64,000 nt of DNA from Calvatia gigantea (GCA_025093985.1 JACAAK010000013.1:620001-684000); one strand, 5' to 3'. Numbered from the stretch's first letter, positions 35,344-46,600 are shown. Program-made: numbers and translations. Notes: generated by a model not told the origin, from the sequence alone.

Positions 35344-36333
35344 ATGCCTTCCTCCCAATCTAACCACATTGCCATCGACTCCTTCATCCACCCTACCCCC
35401 ACCAGAGTTTCCTCTCTCCCATTTCCCGAGCCAGGCAACAGCCGAGCACCCACTCCCCAAGGAACTCACTACAACCTCACAAAGATGCTGTCCCCAGCAC
35501 AAGGCCTCCTTGAAGCCCTGCTCAAGGATGTTGACAAAGCAACCAACAGTAAAATAGAAAACATTGATGTGCAAAACAAACAACTCATTGTAAACTGACA
35601 CATCACCCTCACCACTGCCTGTATCACCTTTGCCAATATGTATGCAGGATTTACCAATGCATTCTCCTCCACTAGCCAACACATTCCCACCATCTTCTGA
35701 GCCTTAGACCAATCTGCCCTCACCCCTAATGAACAAGATCATGTCCAAGGACTCCAAAGCCGAATTGACTTAGGCCTTGAGGTTTTCAACCATCTCAACA
35801 TCGCCAACATATTCCTTGAGCTCGCTGATATAGCCATGAAGCTGCTCAGAAGAGACAAGTCAAATGAGGACACCAACATTAATACCCTAGTTGACAGGAT
35901 CCACATCACCCTCTCTGAATTGCATGACACAGTAAACCCCACACCACCATCTCACACCGACACCCCCATGGATGAGGAAACCACTGTCTCCATGAAAGAG
36001 GAAGTTAATGCCCTCCGCTGCTTTATAAAAACCATCACCCTGCCACAACTCATATTGGTTTTTCTCCCACCTGCAAGGTTCCGCACTGTACTACCAGGAC
36101 AAGAAAAGGATCAACACTACTGGAGCTTGATAGTCAAGAATTACTGGGACAATTCCACCACCACTGACTTCCCATTCAACAGCATCCCAGTCTCTATCTG
36201 ACAAGACGGCCGAAGCCACTTACCCATCTTTTTCACATGATCCAACAATGGAAAGTTCCTTATCACCACCACCAAGAAAGCACTTGCAGCCACCATAGTG
36301 AACGGGGACTTTAATGAGCTTCCTGAGGCATGA
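35344..36333 (+). pseudogene. ORF3 of Gyp1-E
   Basis: Starts at the ATG at 35344 and ends at the TGA at 36331-36333: 330 codons, the same as B and C. Conserved blocks are MPSSQSNHIAI, ALLKDVDKATNSKIE, MKEEVNAL and LPPARFRTVLPGQEKDQHYW. In-frame stops lie near codons 85 and 119 (both also in B) and in the last 60 codons. No homologue recognised. Confidence 0.8.
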
Positions 36334-36351
36334 AGCCTGACTGGAGGGTAT

Positions 36352-36657
36352 TGTTGTGAACTTTCATCTGATTCATGTTTACCCCATACTTGCCTGCATT
36401 CTAATGTATCTGTTACCTGTTCCATCTATTCCAGTACCAGCGATCTCCAAGCATTGACTCATAGAACTGCTGTGCCATTATTCTCAGATATTTCATGTAG
36501 TTACCTCCATCCATTCAACTGGATGTTTACCATATTTAAGCATACATACATACTCCTGTATTCAGTACACTTAACCACCTAGTTCCTCTCCCCTTACTCG
36601 CCCTCAAGTCTTAGTCTAAGTTGCAACCTGAGGTTTACTCAGACTAAGGTCGTAACA
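36352..36657 (+). repeat. 3' LTR of Gyp1-E
   Basis: 306 bp, TGTTGTGAACTTTCATC to CGTAACA, followed by the TTCCT duplication. Confidence 0.95.
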
Positions 36658-36662
36658 TTCCT

Positions 36663-37208
36663 TCTTTTTTGTAGGAAAGAAGGACAGAAAACTCTGACTA
36701 TGTCAGGACTACTGTTATCTGAACAAACATACCAAGAAGAATGCATACCCCATTCCCATAATAATGACTATTATGGACAAACTCCAAGGAGTGAAACTCT
36801 TTACCAAAATGGATGTCCAACTTGGATACAATAACATCCAAATTCGAGAAGGTGACCAATGGAAAGCTGCCTTCAAAACTCCTATTAGACTTTATGAACC
36901 AAATGTTATGTTCTTTGGAATGTGCAACTCCTCTGCCACCTTCCAAAAGATGATGGACACAATATTCTCTAAAATGCTAGATAGAGGAGGCATTATAATC
37001 TACATGGATGACATCCTTATCTATACAAAAACCCAGGAAGAAATGGATCACCTTATTCTAGAAGCACTCCAAATTCTGAAGGACAATGATCTATACCTGA
37101 AATTAGAGAAATATGAATTCAACAAAACCCATCTAGAATATCTAGGCATGATAATCTCCCCCAACAAGATTGAGGTGGACAACACAAAACTCAATGGAAT
37201 CAAAGAAT
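36663..37208 (+). pseudogene. pol: Gyp2-D reverse transcriptase
   Basis: Continues from 30283 through SSFFFVGKKDG into a 150-codon open segment (36764-37213). It has the RT blocks TIMDKLQGVKLFTKMDVQLG, KTPIRLYEPNVMFFGMCNS, catalytic YMDDILIY (37001-37012) and LEYLGMIISPNKIE. All catalytic residues are intact in this piece. It is cut at 37208 by the insert Q and resumes at 37552. Confidence 0.92.
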
Positions 37209-37545
37209 TATAAGGGCAATCTACAGTCTAAGTGGCTTGGGGACATGAGGCTCTCAAAAAGTGGGTGAGTGGGTAACTGCAGGGGAATTCTTAGTTGTAT
37301 TACAAACATGTGTACAGACTACATACCTGCAGGGGAATCCTTAGAGAATCGAATAAGGGTCCCCTACAGGTATACAGGTTAATATATACTACTCTTTTGT
37401 CTATTGTCCTATTGTTTCATTATGTATGTAAGTCCATCATTGTCCTTCAGGATCTCCAGTTGTTACTCATATCCATGCAGCTGAGCATGGGTGAGAGCCT
37501 GGGGTTGTGGGACAGTCTGGAGGGACCATCAGGGGTTGCCCTGAC
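37209..37545. mobile_element. Insert Q: 337-bp MITE-like element in Gyp2-D RT
   Basis: A 337-bp non-coding block interrupts the RT codons (KE, then insert, then W). It is bounded by AAGAAT on both sides (37203-37208 and 37546-37551) and has short inverted ends AGGGCAA (37213-37219) and TTGCCCT (37536-37542). Internally the 18-mer CTGCAGGGGAATTCTTAG (37277-37294) recurs with one change at 37327-37344. The pattern suggests a small non-autonomous DNA transposon, possibly hAT-like. The superfamily is not certain because an 8-bp duplication is not clean. Confidence 0.65.
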
Positions 37546-37551
37546 AAGAAT

Positions 37552-38119
37552 GGCCTAAACCCCATACTACCTGTGATGTCAGAAAATTTATGGGATTCTA
37601 CAACTTCTACTGAAAGTTTATACATCACTATGCCAACATCTCTCAACTGCTTAATGCCCTCCTATCCAAAATGAAGAAATTTGAATGGGAAACCAAGGTA
37701 AATGAAGCCTTCAGCCAACTAAAATCTGAATTCATGAAGAAACCTGTCTTACTCATGTCTGACCAAACAAAACCATTCTTCATTGAGACTGATGCTTCTA
37801 AATACACACTAGGAGCCATCTTATCCTAACAAGACACAAATGGAAACTACCACCCTGTAGCTTTTCTGTCAAAAGCATTCAACCTGACCCAATACAACTA
37901 CAAAATACACAACCAAGAATTCCTTGCTATCATTACTTCACTAGAAAAATGGCAACACTACTTAGAAGGAGTCCTACATCATGTAACTATCCAGACTGAT
38001 CACAAGAATCTTACCTTTTGGAGAAAGCCAACAAAATATCTCCAGAAGACAAGCCTGATAGCTCAGATTCCTTGTATACTTCAACTTTGCAATCAAACAT
38101 GTCCCAGGAACAAAAATAC
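37552..38119 (+). pseudogene. pol: Gyp2-D RT end and RNase H
   Basis: Resumes with the RT tail (GFYNFY, ISQLLNALLSKMKKFEWETK) and RNase H (FFIETDASKYTLGAIL, HNQEFLAIITSLEKWQHYLE, TDHKNLTFW). A few stops. The reading ends at HVPGTKNT, where the copia F LTR begins. The integrase is absent. Confidence 0.87.
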
Positions 38120-38538
38120 TGTTGAATCTTGATCCTGTACCACTACATTGGTTTATTCTATTTATAGATGAAACAGGTTCTTGAGTACTTCACTCTTGAA
38201 GAGAGATAACGAAGAATGGACTACAGTACTAGACCACACTCTAGGTTGCTGGCTATAGTCTATTAAATACATGACCAAGTATGCAGTATGCTCTACATAT
38301 GCTACTGGTAGATAAGACCTCACCTATATAGGTAGAATGGTGCACAGACCAGGGATTTTAGTATATAAGACCTATGTAGTATGCGTACATTCTTTAGACA
38401 ATTCAAGTCTTTTACTTGCCCATCATACCTCTCAAATACTCTCTAGCAACCATCTATAACAACCACCTCAACAAACCCAGTGAGTATGACAACCCTCCAC
38501 TACTAGTGCATAGCTACTGTAGTGTACTCATCTCAACA
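38120..38538 (+). repeat. 5' LTR of copia F
   Basis: 419 bp, TGTTGAATC to CAACA with matching inverted ends. The first 251 bp recur at 49844-50094. Confidence 0.92.
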
Positions 38539-38552
38539 GGTTATGGGCCCTG
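38539..38552 (+). promoter_or_regulatory. Primer binding site of copia F
   Basis: GGTTATGGGCCCTG directly follows the LTR. It is complementary, with one G-U pair, to the anticodon-arm sequence CAGGGCUCAUAACC of eukaryotic initiator tRNA-Met. This is the half-molecule primer known for several copia elements. Copia G has the identical 14 bases in the same position. Confidence 0.65.
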
Positions 38553-38714
38553 ACCGCCACTTACTCAGACTGTGTTTAGCAACGCTGGTAGAGTATAGGA
38601 GGCTACGGTTGTATGCAACCTGGGAGACGGTGGTCCTATGGTCTACTTGATCCCTTGTCTGTCCCATGTTGCAATGCATGCATTACACACTGCTGTCCTA
38701 CATGATGCTAACAT

Positions 38715-40520
38715 ATGTTTACCCTATTCTTAGATATGTCTAAACTGAACTCCACTCCACCGGGGTTTGTCCAAACGCCTAGTGGACAGCTTCCTATCCT
38801 TACTGGGATGGGTAACTACACCATTTGGTTGCTTCACCTACACTCTGCACTTATGTGCATTTCCTTAAATGATTGTCCTTGGACTGGATGGGATTTCTCT
38901 GGTGCTCCTGCTGAACCTCAGCAATATGAGCAATTGTATGGAGAAGATCACCCTGTAGTCCCAGCTACCTCCACTTCGCTGGCCCGTCCAGCATGTCCAG
39001 GATCTCTGATCCCAATGACCACAGATGAGTGCCGCAGTGTTGGACAAGCTAATAACCTGAGGATGCATGCACTTGGGTTGATAGAGTCTACTCTCCCCAA
39101 TAGCATGCTTAAGCATGCCACTAGGGATGCCCATCAGCTGTAGTCTCAGCTCACTGGCCAATATGGCTTGCCAGGACCTGCTTAGGTTTACAATGAATTT
39201 ATTTGTGCAATAACATTTGAGCTCCTGCTCGGTGGAGATCCCTTGCTCAAAATTAGCGAGCTCCAACAAATTTTCGGGCAGCTTGATGCCATGAATAGTG
39301 GCATCACCTCGGAAATCGAGATAATGATCCTCCTCCATTCTCTTCACCCATCTTTGAGCCACATAGGTTAGATGCTCCTCACTTCAAATATGTTGCTCCA
39401 TGAGCTGACATGGGACAAGGCCTAAAGCAGCATTATTGTCACTTACACATCAAACCAGACCGCCTACATACAATGTGTGCACTTCACTCCACATCAAGGA
39501 GGTGGGCAGCAGAAGCAGCAGCAGGGTGGACAGTGGCTGCAAGGCCAGCAGCAACCCTTGGGGTCTAAAAAGCCCCAGTAGTAGCAGTAGCAGCAGCAGC
39601 AGCAGCAGAAGCCTTCTGGTGGTGATGGCAAGGAGAAGAAACACCATTGGTGTCCTTGCAGCAAGGGGAAGGGTAAGGCAAAGGAGGGAGGTGTGCAGGC
39701 AAATACCACCACCTCTTCCGGATACATTCAGAACATAAACTTTGCGTCGCAGGCATTTGAACAGCTGCTGCAATCCACTTGTGCTCTTGTGGAGGAAACA
39801 TGTCAAGTCAAGACATCTTTTGTTTTTTCTGGACCGATTGCCACTGGCAGTAATGCCACTCTGCTCACATCACGCATTACTGTGTCTGAACTTGAAACTT
39901 GTCGCAAACCTTTAGTGAAAGCCAAAGTTACCACACTAAAGAAGTGGGACAAACATCTCCATGCCACTTCTTCATTGGGCAAGAGTTTGGAGGAGATGTG
40001 GAAGTGGTTTGACAAAATGGAGGTTGATACGCAAGATCCCTCCAAGGTCACAAGAGAGGAGGATGAAGTAGCATGGCCTGTACTGGTGTATACAAAGCCA
40101 GCGACTATCAAGAAACCCAAGCTGCTCAAGAAGAAGCAGGCACCAAAGGTAATCAAGTCTGTTCTCGAGTTGGTCTTAGATGACAACGAATCAGACACTG
40201 ACTATGGTTCTGATGGAGGGTGCAGGTCAGTAACTTTATCTGACTATTTTTCCTTCTCAGATACTGATGAAAATGTACAGTTCTGTCAACAGATGGGATG
40301 GGACAATCCAGATGCAAGGTCTGTCTGCCTCAGAGCAGGACGCCTTGGAGATTCCGCAGATGAGCTGGGACAAGGAGGTGGCCGCTGAGCAGGATGCCGC
40401 TCCTATGCAGATGTAGCTGCACGTCCACCCCCTGTAGGACTATGTCATAGGCATCGCTGTACAGACTTCATAAATTGTAATACATGCTGGAAGTGCACTG
40501 GTGGCACTTCTTCTTCTGCT
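38715..40520 (+). pseudogene. gag: Copia F gag
   Basis: The open piece 38715-39143 begins MFTLFLDMSKLNSTPPGF and holds a gag-like region (LTGMGNYTIWLLHLHSALMC). After stops, a Gln/Gly-rich zone contains a CAG-repeat tract near 39575-39610, where several CAG (Gln) read TAG. A basic HHWCPCSKGKGKAK segment and a 231-codon open piece (39693-40388) with SDTDYGSDGG follow. No complete CCHC knuckle is visible. The order matches copia gag preceding protease, but much of this region is not recognised by family. Confidence 0.65.
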
Positions 40521-40532
40521 TATTCTGCTAGT

Positions 40533-42231
40533 GTGACTAAGCTGGAAAGTAAGATGAATCAGCTAATTACATATCAGTATACTGATGAAGAAAAAGAATG
40601 CTTGTGGGCTGAACACGTAAAGTTCAATTCGCTTGAGACATATTACATTTGTGATCTCACGAAGTGCCTAGCATGTCAGAAGGAAGTGAACAAACATGTG
40701 ATTAAAGATGCAGATTGGCTCCTAGATTCAGGGGCATCATATCATGTCACTGGTTATCTCTCTGATTTTGCAGAGATTACAATGGGCTATTTCAGTATTA
40801 TACAAGCTGCTGGCAACCAGAATTATGAAATGACAGGACAAGGATCTGTCATCTTTCAGCATGATGTGATGGATAAGGGAAAAACCAGAAGTGCTACTTC
40901 ACATATTGCGCTAGTTTTTTATATCAAGGAAATTACTGAACAGTTGATATCCTTGGGCCAGATCCTTTGGACTGGACATTCCCTTGAGGCTACCATTAAT
41001 GGAACTACCATCTGTGATAAATCTGGACAAGCTATATTGTCTGCCTGGCCTCATCAGTTGTTTAAAAACAACATACATATGGTGCACATATATATCTTGC
41101 ATTATAGCAAGGAGAAGCCAGTTGCACTTGCTTTATGCCAACCAGATTATATCAATTGGCATCATCAAATGGGACATCCCTCAGATCGTGCACTCTCTGA
41201 GCTGCCTAAGCATGTTGAGGGTATCATGCCAATTCCTCTACCTGGAAATCAGAAAGGTATTTGTGATGGCTGTGCCAAGGGTAAAATACATAATAACCCT
41301 TTTCCAATTAATCCAAAGCGAGCCACTGTAGTCTTCAAGTTATGTCACTTGGACTTGCTGGAACTGCCAGTCATCAGTTACCATAAATATAAATGGGCAA
41401 TGACATTTCTTGATGACTTCTCTTCTCACACATATATAGTCCTCCTTCAAAAGAAGTCTGAGGCTTCTGAGAAGCTCATACAGCTAATCAGTGCACTAGA
41501 GAACCTCTCTGGAATGTACATCAAATGATTGCACACTGATAATGGTGGAGAATATATCAATGAGAAACTATTGGCAGGACTCGCGGTGCATGGAATTACC
41601 CATGAGACCACTGCTCCCTATGCACATCAGCAAAATGGGAGAGCAGAGCGACTGAACCACACCCTACATAAGAAAGCCCAAGCTATATGGCTTCAGGTGT
41701 GTCTACCTGACTTGTGGTGGAAATTTGTATTGAATACAGCTGTACATTTATATAATCACATGCCAGTCCAGCATCTGCAGTGAAAAACACCTTTTGAGTG
41801 TTATTTGAGGGAAAAGCCAGACTTGTCCCATATCCATGTGTTTGGATGCAGTGCATACGTATTTCTACCTGATGAAATCTGCCCAAACAAATTGTCTGCA
41901 AAGTCAGAGGTTATGATCTTCCTCGGCTACAAAGGTTCAAAAAACTATGTATTTATGCGGCACATGGCAGGCAATGTGATCTTTATATCACCAAATGCCT
42001 TATTCGACAAGGGATATTTCCCTAAATGCTCCGATTCAAAGCTGGATAGCAGTAACTAGCAGAATCATGGAGGAGAAAGAAATCTGCCAGAACGATGAGA
42101 GAAAGAGGCTCCACCTCCTTTTCTACCATCTTCGGATAATGCTGGAAATGTTTCACCTTCACCCTCAGAGCTGGTTCATTTACCTCCGACTTCTCCACTA
42201 TTTAAACCAAAATATTCTTCACTTACACCTC
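40533..42231 (+). pseudogene. pol: Copia F1: protease and integrase
   Basis: A 331-codon open piece (40533-41525) contains the protease motif WLLDSGASYHVTG. It also has the GAG-pre-integrase His/Cys domain (NWHHQMGHPSDRALSEL, GICDGCAKGK) and the start of the integrase core (CHLDLLELPV, FLDDFSSHTYIVLL). A TGA at 41526 precedes HTDNGGEYINE and HQQNGRAERLNHTLH, which carry the second Asp and the Glu of the DDE triad. A second stop follows at 41781. The segment ends at 42231, where P1 begins. Confidence 0.9.
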
Positions 42232-43644
42232 TGGAACAGTTTTGTCCCTCTTGAAATTTATATACAAAATGGGTATTCTAGTACCTGGTATAAGCTCCCT
42301 TGGCCTGTAAAACTGCCTGGACCCTCCTAGGCATACTCTCTATCAGATTCTGACACACTTCTGGTTCTATGTCATCCCACTCCTTTTGTATCCTCTCCCA
42401 TAGGGTATTCATGCTATCAGGAGGAGTATCATACTCTCCCAGCTTATTCTTGAGGTGAGTCCAGAGATGTTCAATGGGATTAAGGTCTGGAGACTGTGGG
42501 GGCCATACCATAACCTCCAATTCAGACTCATCTAGCCAGTTTGTAGCCTTTTTGCTCTTGTGTTTGGGGTCATTGTCCTGTTGGAAGACCATATCCTCCT
42601 CATTCTTCCCATACCACCTGATGCTCCTCTTTAGTTCATCCCCCAAAATTTGAACATAAAGGTCAGCATCCATCTTCCCTTCAATTTTAGTGGCAAACCC
42701 CACTCCATCCCACAGCATACAACCCCAGATCATCACATTTCCTCCACCAAACTTGACTGTTCCCTCAACCAATCTATCATTCAGCCCCTCTCCTGCCTTT
42801 TTCCATACCCAAACCCTTCCATCTGATCCAAACCGATTGATTTTGGACTCATCTGTCCAAATAACCCTCTTCCAGTCCTCCAGGGTCCAGTTAACATGTG
42901 CTTCTGCCCACTCCAACCTTTTCCTCCTATGGACAGCAGTAAGTTTAGGTCGTTTCCGCTTGACTACAGCCTTCATTCCAGCTCCTCTGAGTGCCCTGCG
43001 CACTGTTTTGGTGGATACAGGCTGGGCAATAACATTTTGAAGTGATTTGGTGACTTGGGAGGCATTGTCAGCCTTGCGAGAGGTGATGAGGCGAACAGAA
43101 TAGTGGATATCAGAGGGAGAAAGTTTAGATGGGCGGCCACCAACAGATTTGGAAAGTGTTGATCTATGTTTGGAGCGAATCCTAGAAATAGTACTGACTC
43201 CCAGACCAGTAATAGAAGCAATATGATGAGCAGATTTCCCTTGGTCCAGGTAAGAGAGGACTCTATTGGTCTGAGTAGAGAAAAGAGAGCGCATATAGTT
43301 GTAAAGGTATAGTGGGGGAGTTAATTTGCACCTGAGAATAAGCACATCCATTTATACATCACCCTACATGGTCACATGATTTTATTTGTATTTATTTGAT
43401 TGCAATAAACGAAGTCATGTGCTCAGAATTTGAGAGGGACAAAACTGTTCCAATGTACTTAAAATATTAATTAATTAATAACTCCCCCAAAACAAAGGAT
43501 TACATAATCATACTTTGCATATGATTAGATAAGATACTGGACTATCTACAATTAAATTAGGAAGTGCACAGCCACAGTAGTCCTTGAGTTATGAGCTGAT
43601 CTTCTGAAAAGTTCAAAACATTGGAACGGTTTTGTCCCTTACTG
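42232..43644 (-). mobile_element. P1: Tc1/mariner transposon, left terminal arm missing
   Basis: The right end reads CCCTTACTG followed by TA (43645-43646), the expected Tc1/mariner end (CAGT when read inward) and target dinucleotide. Its right arm of 211 bp (43434-43644) is the inverted complement of the left arm of P2 (46650-46860). The left arm of P1 is lost: it starts exactly at the inner repeat TGGAACAGTTTTGTCCCTC. It encodes a full transposase but with one arm gone is probably immobile itself. Confidence 0.9.
42278..43351 (-). CDS. Tc1/mariner transposase, full-length (357 aa)
   Basis: Catalyses cut-and-paste transposition at TA sites by cutting its own inverted repeats. Residues 30-62 form the first helix-turn-helix (YLDQGKSAHHIASITGLGVS). 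A GRPSKLS hinge (72-78) and a second helix-turn-helix (about 79-125) follow. The DDE triad is Asp167 (IWTDESKIN), Asp259 (VFQQDNDPKHKSK) and Glu294 (SPDLNPIEHLW), with 34 residues between the last two, the DD34E signature of Tc1. WVWKKAGE and GGGNVMIWGCM are also typical. No stop or frameshift is seen. It is the only intact-looking gene in the window. The annotated start is the first Met; Met20 (MRSLFSTQTN) is a plausible alternative. Confidence 0.93.
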   Translation of the reverse strand: MDVLILRCKLTPPLYLYNYMRSLFSTQTNRVLSYLDQGKSAHHIASITGLGVSTISRIRSKHRSTLSKSVGGRPSKLSPSDIHYSVRLITSRKADNASQVTKSLQNVIAQPVSTKTVRRALRGAGMKAVVKRKRPKLTAVHRRKRLEWAEAHVNWTLEDWKRVIWTDESKINRFGSDGRVWVWKKAGEGLNDRLVEGTVKFGGGNVMIWGCMLWDGVGFATKIEGKMDADLYVQILGDELKRSIRWYGKNEEDMVFQQDNDPKHKSKKATNWLDESELEVMVWPPQSPDLNPIEHLWTHLKNKLGEYDTPPDSMNTLWERIQKEWDDIEPEVCQNLIESMPRRVQAVLQAKGAYTRY

Positions 43645-46600
43645 TAAATCTGGACAAGCTATATTGTCTGCCTGGCCTCATCAGTTGTTTAAAAACAACA
43701 TACATATGGTGCACATATATATCTTGCATTATAGCAAGGAGAAGCCAGTTGCACTTGCTTTATGCCAACCAGATTATATCAATTGGCATCATCAAATGGG
43801 ACATCCCTCAGATCGTGCACTCTCTGAGCTGCCTAAGCATGTTGAGGGTATCATGCCAATTCCTCTACCTGGAAATCAGAAAGGTATTTGTGATGGCTGT
43901 GCCAAGGGTAAAATACATAATAACCCTTTTCCAATTAATCCAAAGCGAGCCACTGTAGTCTTCAAGTTATGTCACTTGGACTTGCTGGAACTGCCAGTCA
44001 TCAGTTACCATAAATATAAATGGGCAATGACATTTCTTGATGACTTCTCTTCTCACACATATATAGTCCTCCTTCAAAAGAAGTCTGAGGCTTCTGAGAA
44101 GCTCATACAGCTAATCAGTGCACTAGAGAACCTCTCTGGAATGTACATCAAATGATTGCACACTGATAATGGTGGAGAATATATCAATGAGAAACTATTG
44201 GCAGGACTCGCGGTGCATGGAATTACCCATGAGACCACTGCTCCCTATGCACATCAGCAAAATGGGAGAGCAGAGCGACTGAACCACACCCTACATAAGA
44301 AAGCCCAAGCTATATGGCTTCAGGTGTGTCTACCTGACTTGTGGTGGAAATTTGCATTGAATACAGCTGTACATTTATATAATCACATGCCAGTCCAGCA
44401 TCTGCAGTGAAAAACACCTTTTGAGTGTTATTTGAGGGAAAAGCCAGACTTGTCCCATATCCATGTGTTTGGATGCAGTGCATACATATTTCTACCTGAT
44501 GAAATCTGCCCAAACAAATTGTCTGCAAAGTCAGAGGTTATGATCTTCCTCGGCTACAAAGGTTCAAAAAACTATGTATTTATGCGGCACATGGCAGGCA
44601 ATGTGATCTTTATATCACCAAATGCCTTATTCGACAAGGGATATTTCCCTAAATGCTCCGATTCAAAGCTGGATAGCAGTAACTAGCAGAATCATGGAGG
44701 AGAAAGAAATCTGCCAGAACGATGAGAGAAAGAGGCTCCACCTCCTTTTCTACCATCTTCGGATAATGCTGGAAATGTTTCACCTTCACCCTCAGAGCTG
44801 GTTCATTTACCTCCGACTTCTCCACTATTTAAACCAAAATATTCTTCACTTACACCTCCTTTACCCTGGTGTGATTCTACTCCACTGGACAGCTTTAAAT
44901 CACAAACCTCACAAGAAGATAGTCCACTGGCTTGGATTCCCCCACCTGAGTTGCCATCTAATGATGGAACAACTGATAAGGAGGAGTCTAGAGATCTACA
45001 TGATGACTGGCATGTGGACAGGGATGTATGGGATGATGAGAATCCTGAATTCCCAATTTCTGTTCCCAAGCATTGTGCTGTTGGTCATGATCAGGTTGAA
45101 CTGCATCATACTGAACGACAAGGCAGGCCACCTATCAGACCAGGTAACGTTTATGGAGAAAATAGGCATCCTATTTCAATAGAAAGAGAAATAGATTGGG
45201 CTCACTGACAAGAGTAGCAGAGGCAAAGGCAGCATGTTCATGATAATGCCCCTTTGGACAAAGTAATATGAGAGCAAAGAGCCAGGACTAATCATCCTGA
45301 ATATGTGAGACAAAGGGCTCGTGCTGAGCAGTACCTGCCACAGCCTTTTGATTTACCTCCATTTGCTCTACCTCCACATCTGGAACTGCCACCCATGCCT
45401 GAATTTCCACCCTATGATTCTATATCTCATGATGCAAGTGACATGGATGTGGACAGGCTTGTCACTGAGGGAGGAGTAAAGTTGATCAATTTCTTGATAC
45501 AGACAGTACATAATACCACTCATGGAGAGCCTGAAACTTTCTATGATATACTTAAGCTTCCTGAGCCGATCAAGGCAAAATGGATGGCTGCATGTATCGA
45601 GGAACTTGAAGCATTGAAAAAACGCGGAGTTTATGAATTGGTAAATTTACCAAAAGGGAGGAGGACAGTGAAAAACCATTGGGTATTCCTCAAAAAGTCA
45701 GATGGCCAACTGCAAGCTCGCTTAGTTGCGAAGGGGTTCTCACAAGTAGAAGGCATTGACTACTCCAGTCCCTAATGTTCGACTGGGCTGACGGTCTGCA
45801 GATTCAATCATTAAACGTTCAATTCTTCTCCAACCTCGATCTACAAACTTCAATTCGCCATAATGAGTTATTCTCACCAGTTGTCCACTATGAGTCTGCA
45901 CATGTAAGCTTCACACTTGCCACAATCCATGATTGGGATATGCATAGCATTGACATGAAAACTGCCTATTTATATGGCAAACTGGATGAAGAAATATACA
46001 TGGAACAGCCTGAAGGGTTTTGACTTCCTGGGTAGGAAGGGAAAGTGTGGAGACTTAAATGAGTGATATACAGCCTTAAACAAGCTGGTTGCCAGTGGTG
46101 GAAGGAATTGCATCAATCTATGATTGAGCTGGGATTTACCTGCTGCAAATCCAACTACGCTGTATATTTTCACAGATATCCAAAGATGAAAGAGCTTATT
46201 GTAGCCATCGTTTATATCGATGACATGAATTTCTTGGGACCAAAAGGTTCTGCCCTCCTCAAAGAGTTGAAGGGAAAATTCACTAAAAAGTGGGAATGCA
46301 GAGACCATGGTTCCTGTGAGGAATTTCTTGGGATGAAAATCTCAAGGAATTGCTCCAAGCAACAGATCTTTATTCAGCAGGTTAAATACCTGGATAAGAT
46401 TCTAGAGTGCTTCCAGGTTCTGCAGTCTGCCACGGCTAAAATGCCATTGCCCACTGGCTTCCAGTTCATGATGAACAAGGACACTGCCACTGTCCCCTTC
46501 TGTCAGAAGTACCAACAATTGGTTGGTTCTTTAATGTACTTGATGATCAGCACTAGGCCCAACATAGCCTTTGCCATAGTTAAGCTGGCACAACATGCTG

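Larger units (their letters stand above)
30284..36657 (+). mobile_element. Gyp1-E: complete chromodomain gypsy retrotransposon
   Basis: A 6,374-bp plus-strand copy with 306-bp LTRs at 30284-30589 and 36352-36657, flanked by TTCCT (30279-30283 and 36658-36662) inside the Gyp2-D RT. Same gene order as B. More decayed than B: few CG left, many TGA codons and scattered frameshifts. Confidence 0.96.
5824..38119 (+). mobile_element. Gyp2-D: Ty3/gypsy retrotransposon split by five later insertions
   Basis: D survives as pieces 5824-6138 and 14004-14315 (5' LTR), 14316-15521 (leader and gag start), 28314-30283 (gag end, protease, RT start), 36663-37208 (RT) and 37552-38119 (RNase H). Each gap is a separate insertion: LINE J, Gyp1-C (with B inside), Gyp1-E, the short insert Q and copia F. 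The RT reading picks up across the E insertion (ASSFFFV), and the RNase H reading across Q (KEWPKP). Domain order is gag, protease, RT, RNase H. The integrase and 3' LTR are missing, cut off by F and a later rearrangement. No chromodomain is visible. Its closest relative here is Gyp2-M. Confidence 0.85.

Noticed and set aside
37209..37545. Insert Q as a spliceosomal intron in RT
   Set aside because: No GT...AG borders at the joins, flanking direct repeat present, and RT of retroelements normally lacks introns.
39693..40388. A host gene in the 231-codon plus-strand frame
   Set aside because: It lies between copia gag and protease in the right orientation, follows the Gln/Gly-rich gag region and has no independent start context, so it is treated as part of copia F gag.
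42690..43040. Plus-strand frames over the mariner transposase (also 47300-47650)
   Set aside because: Antisense shadow of a well-supported transposase.
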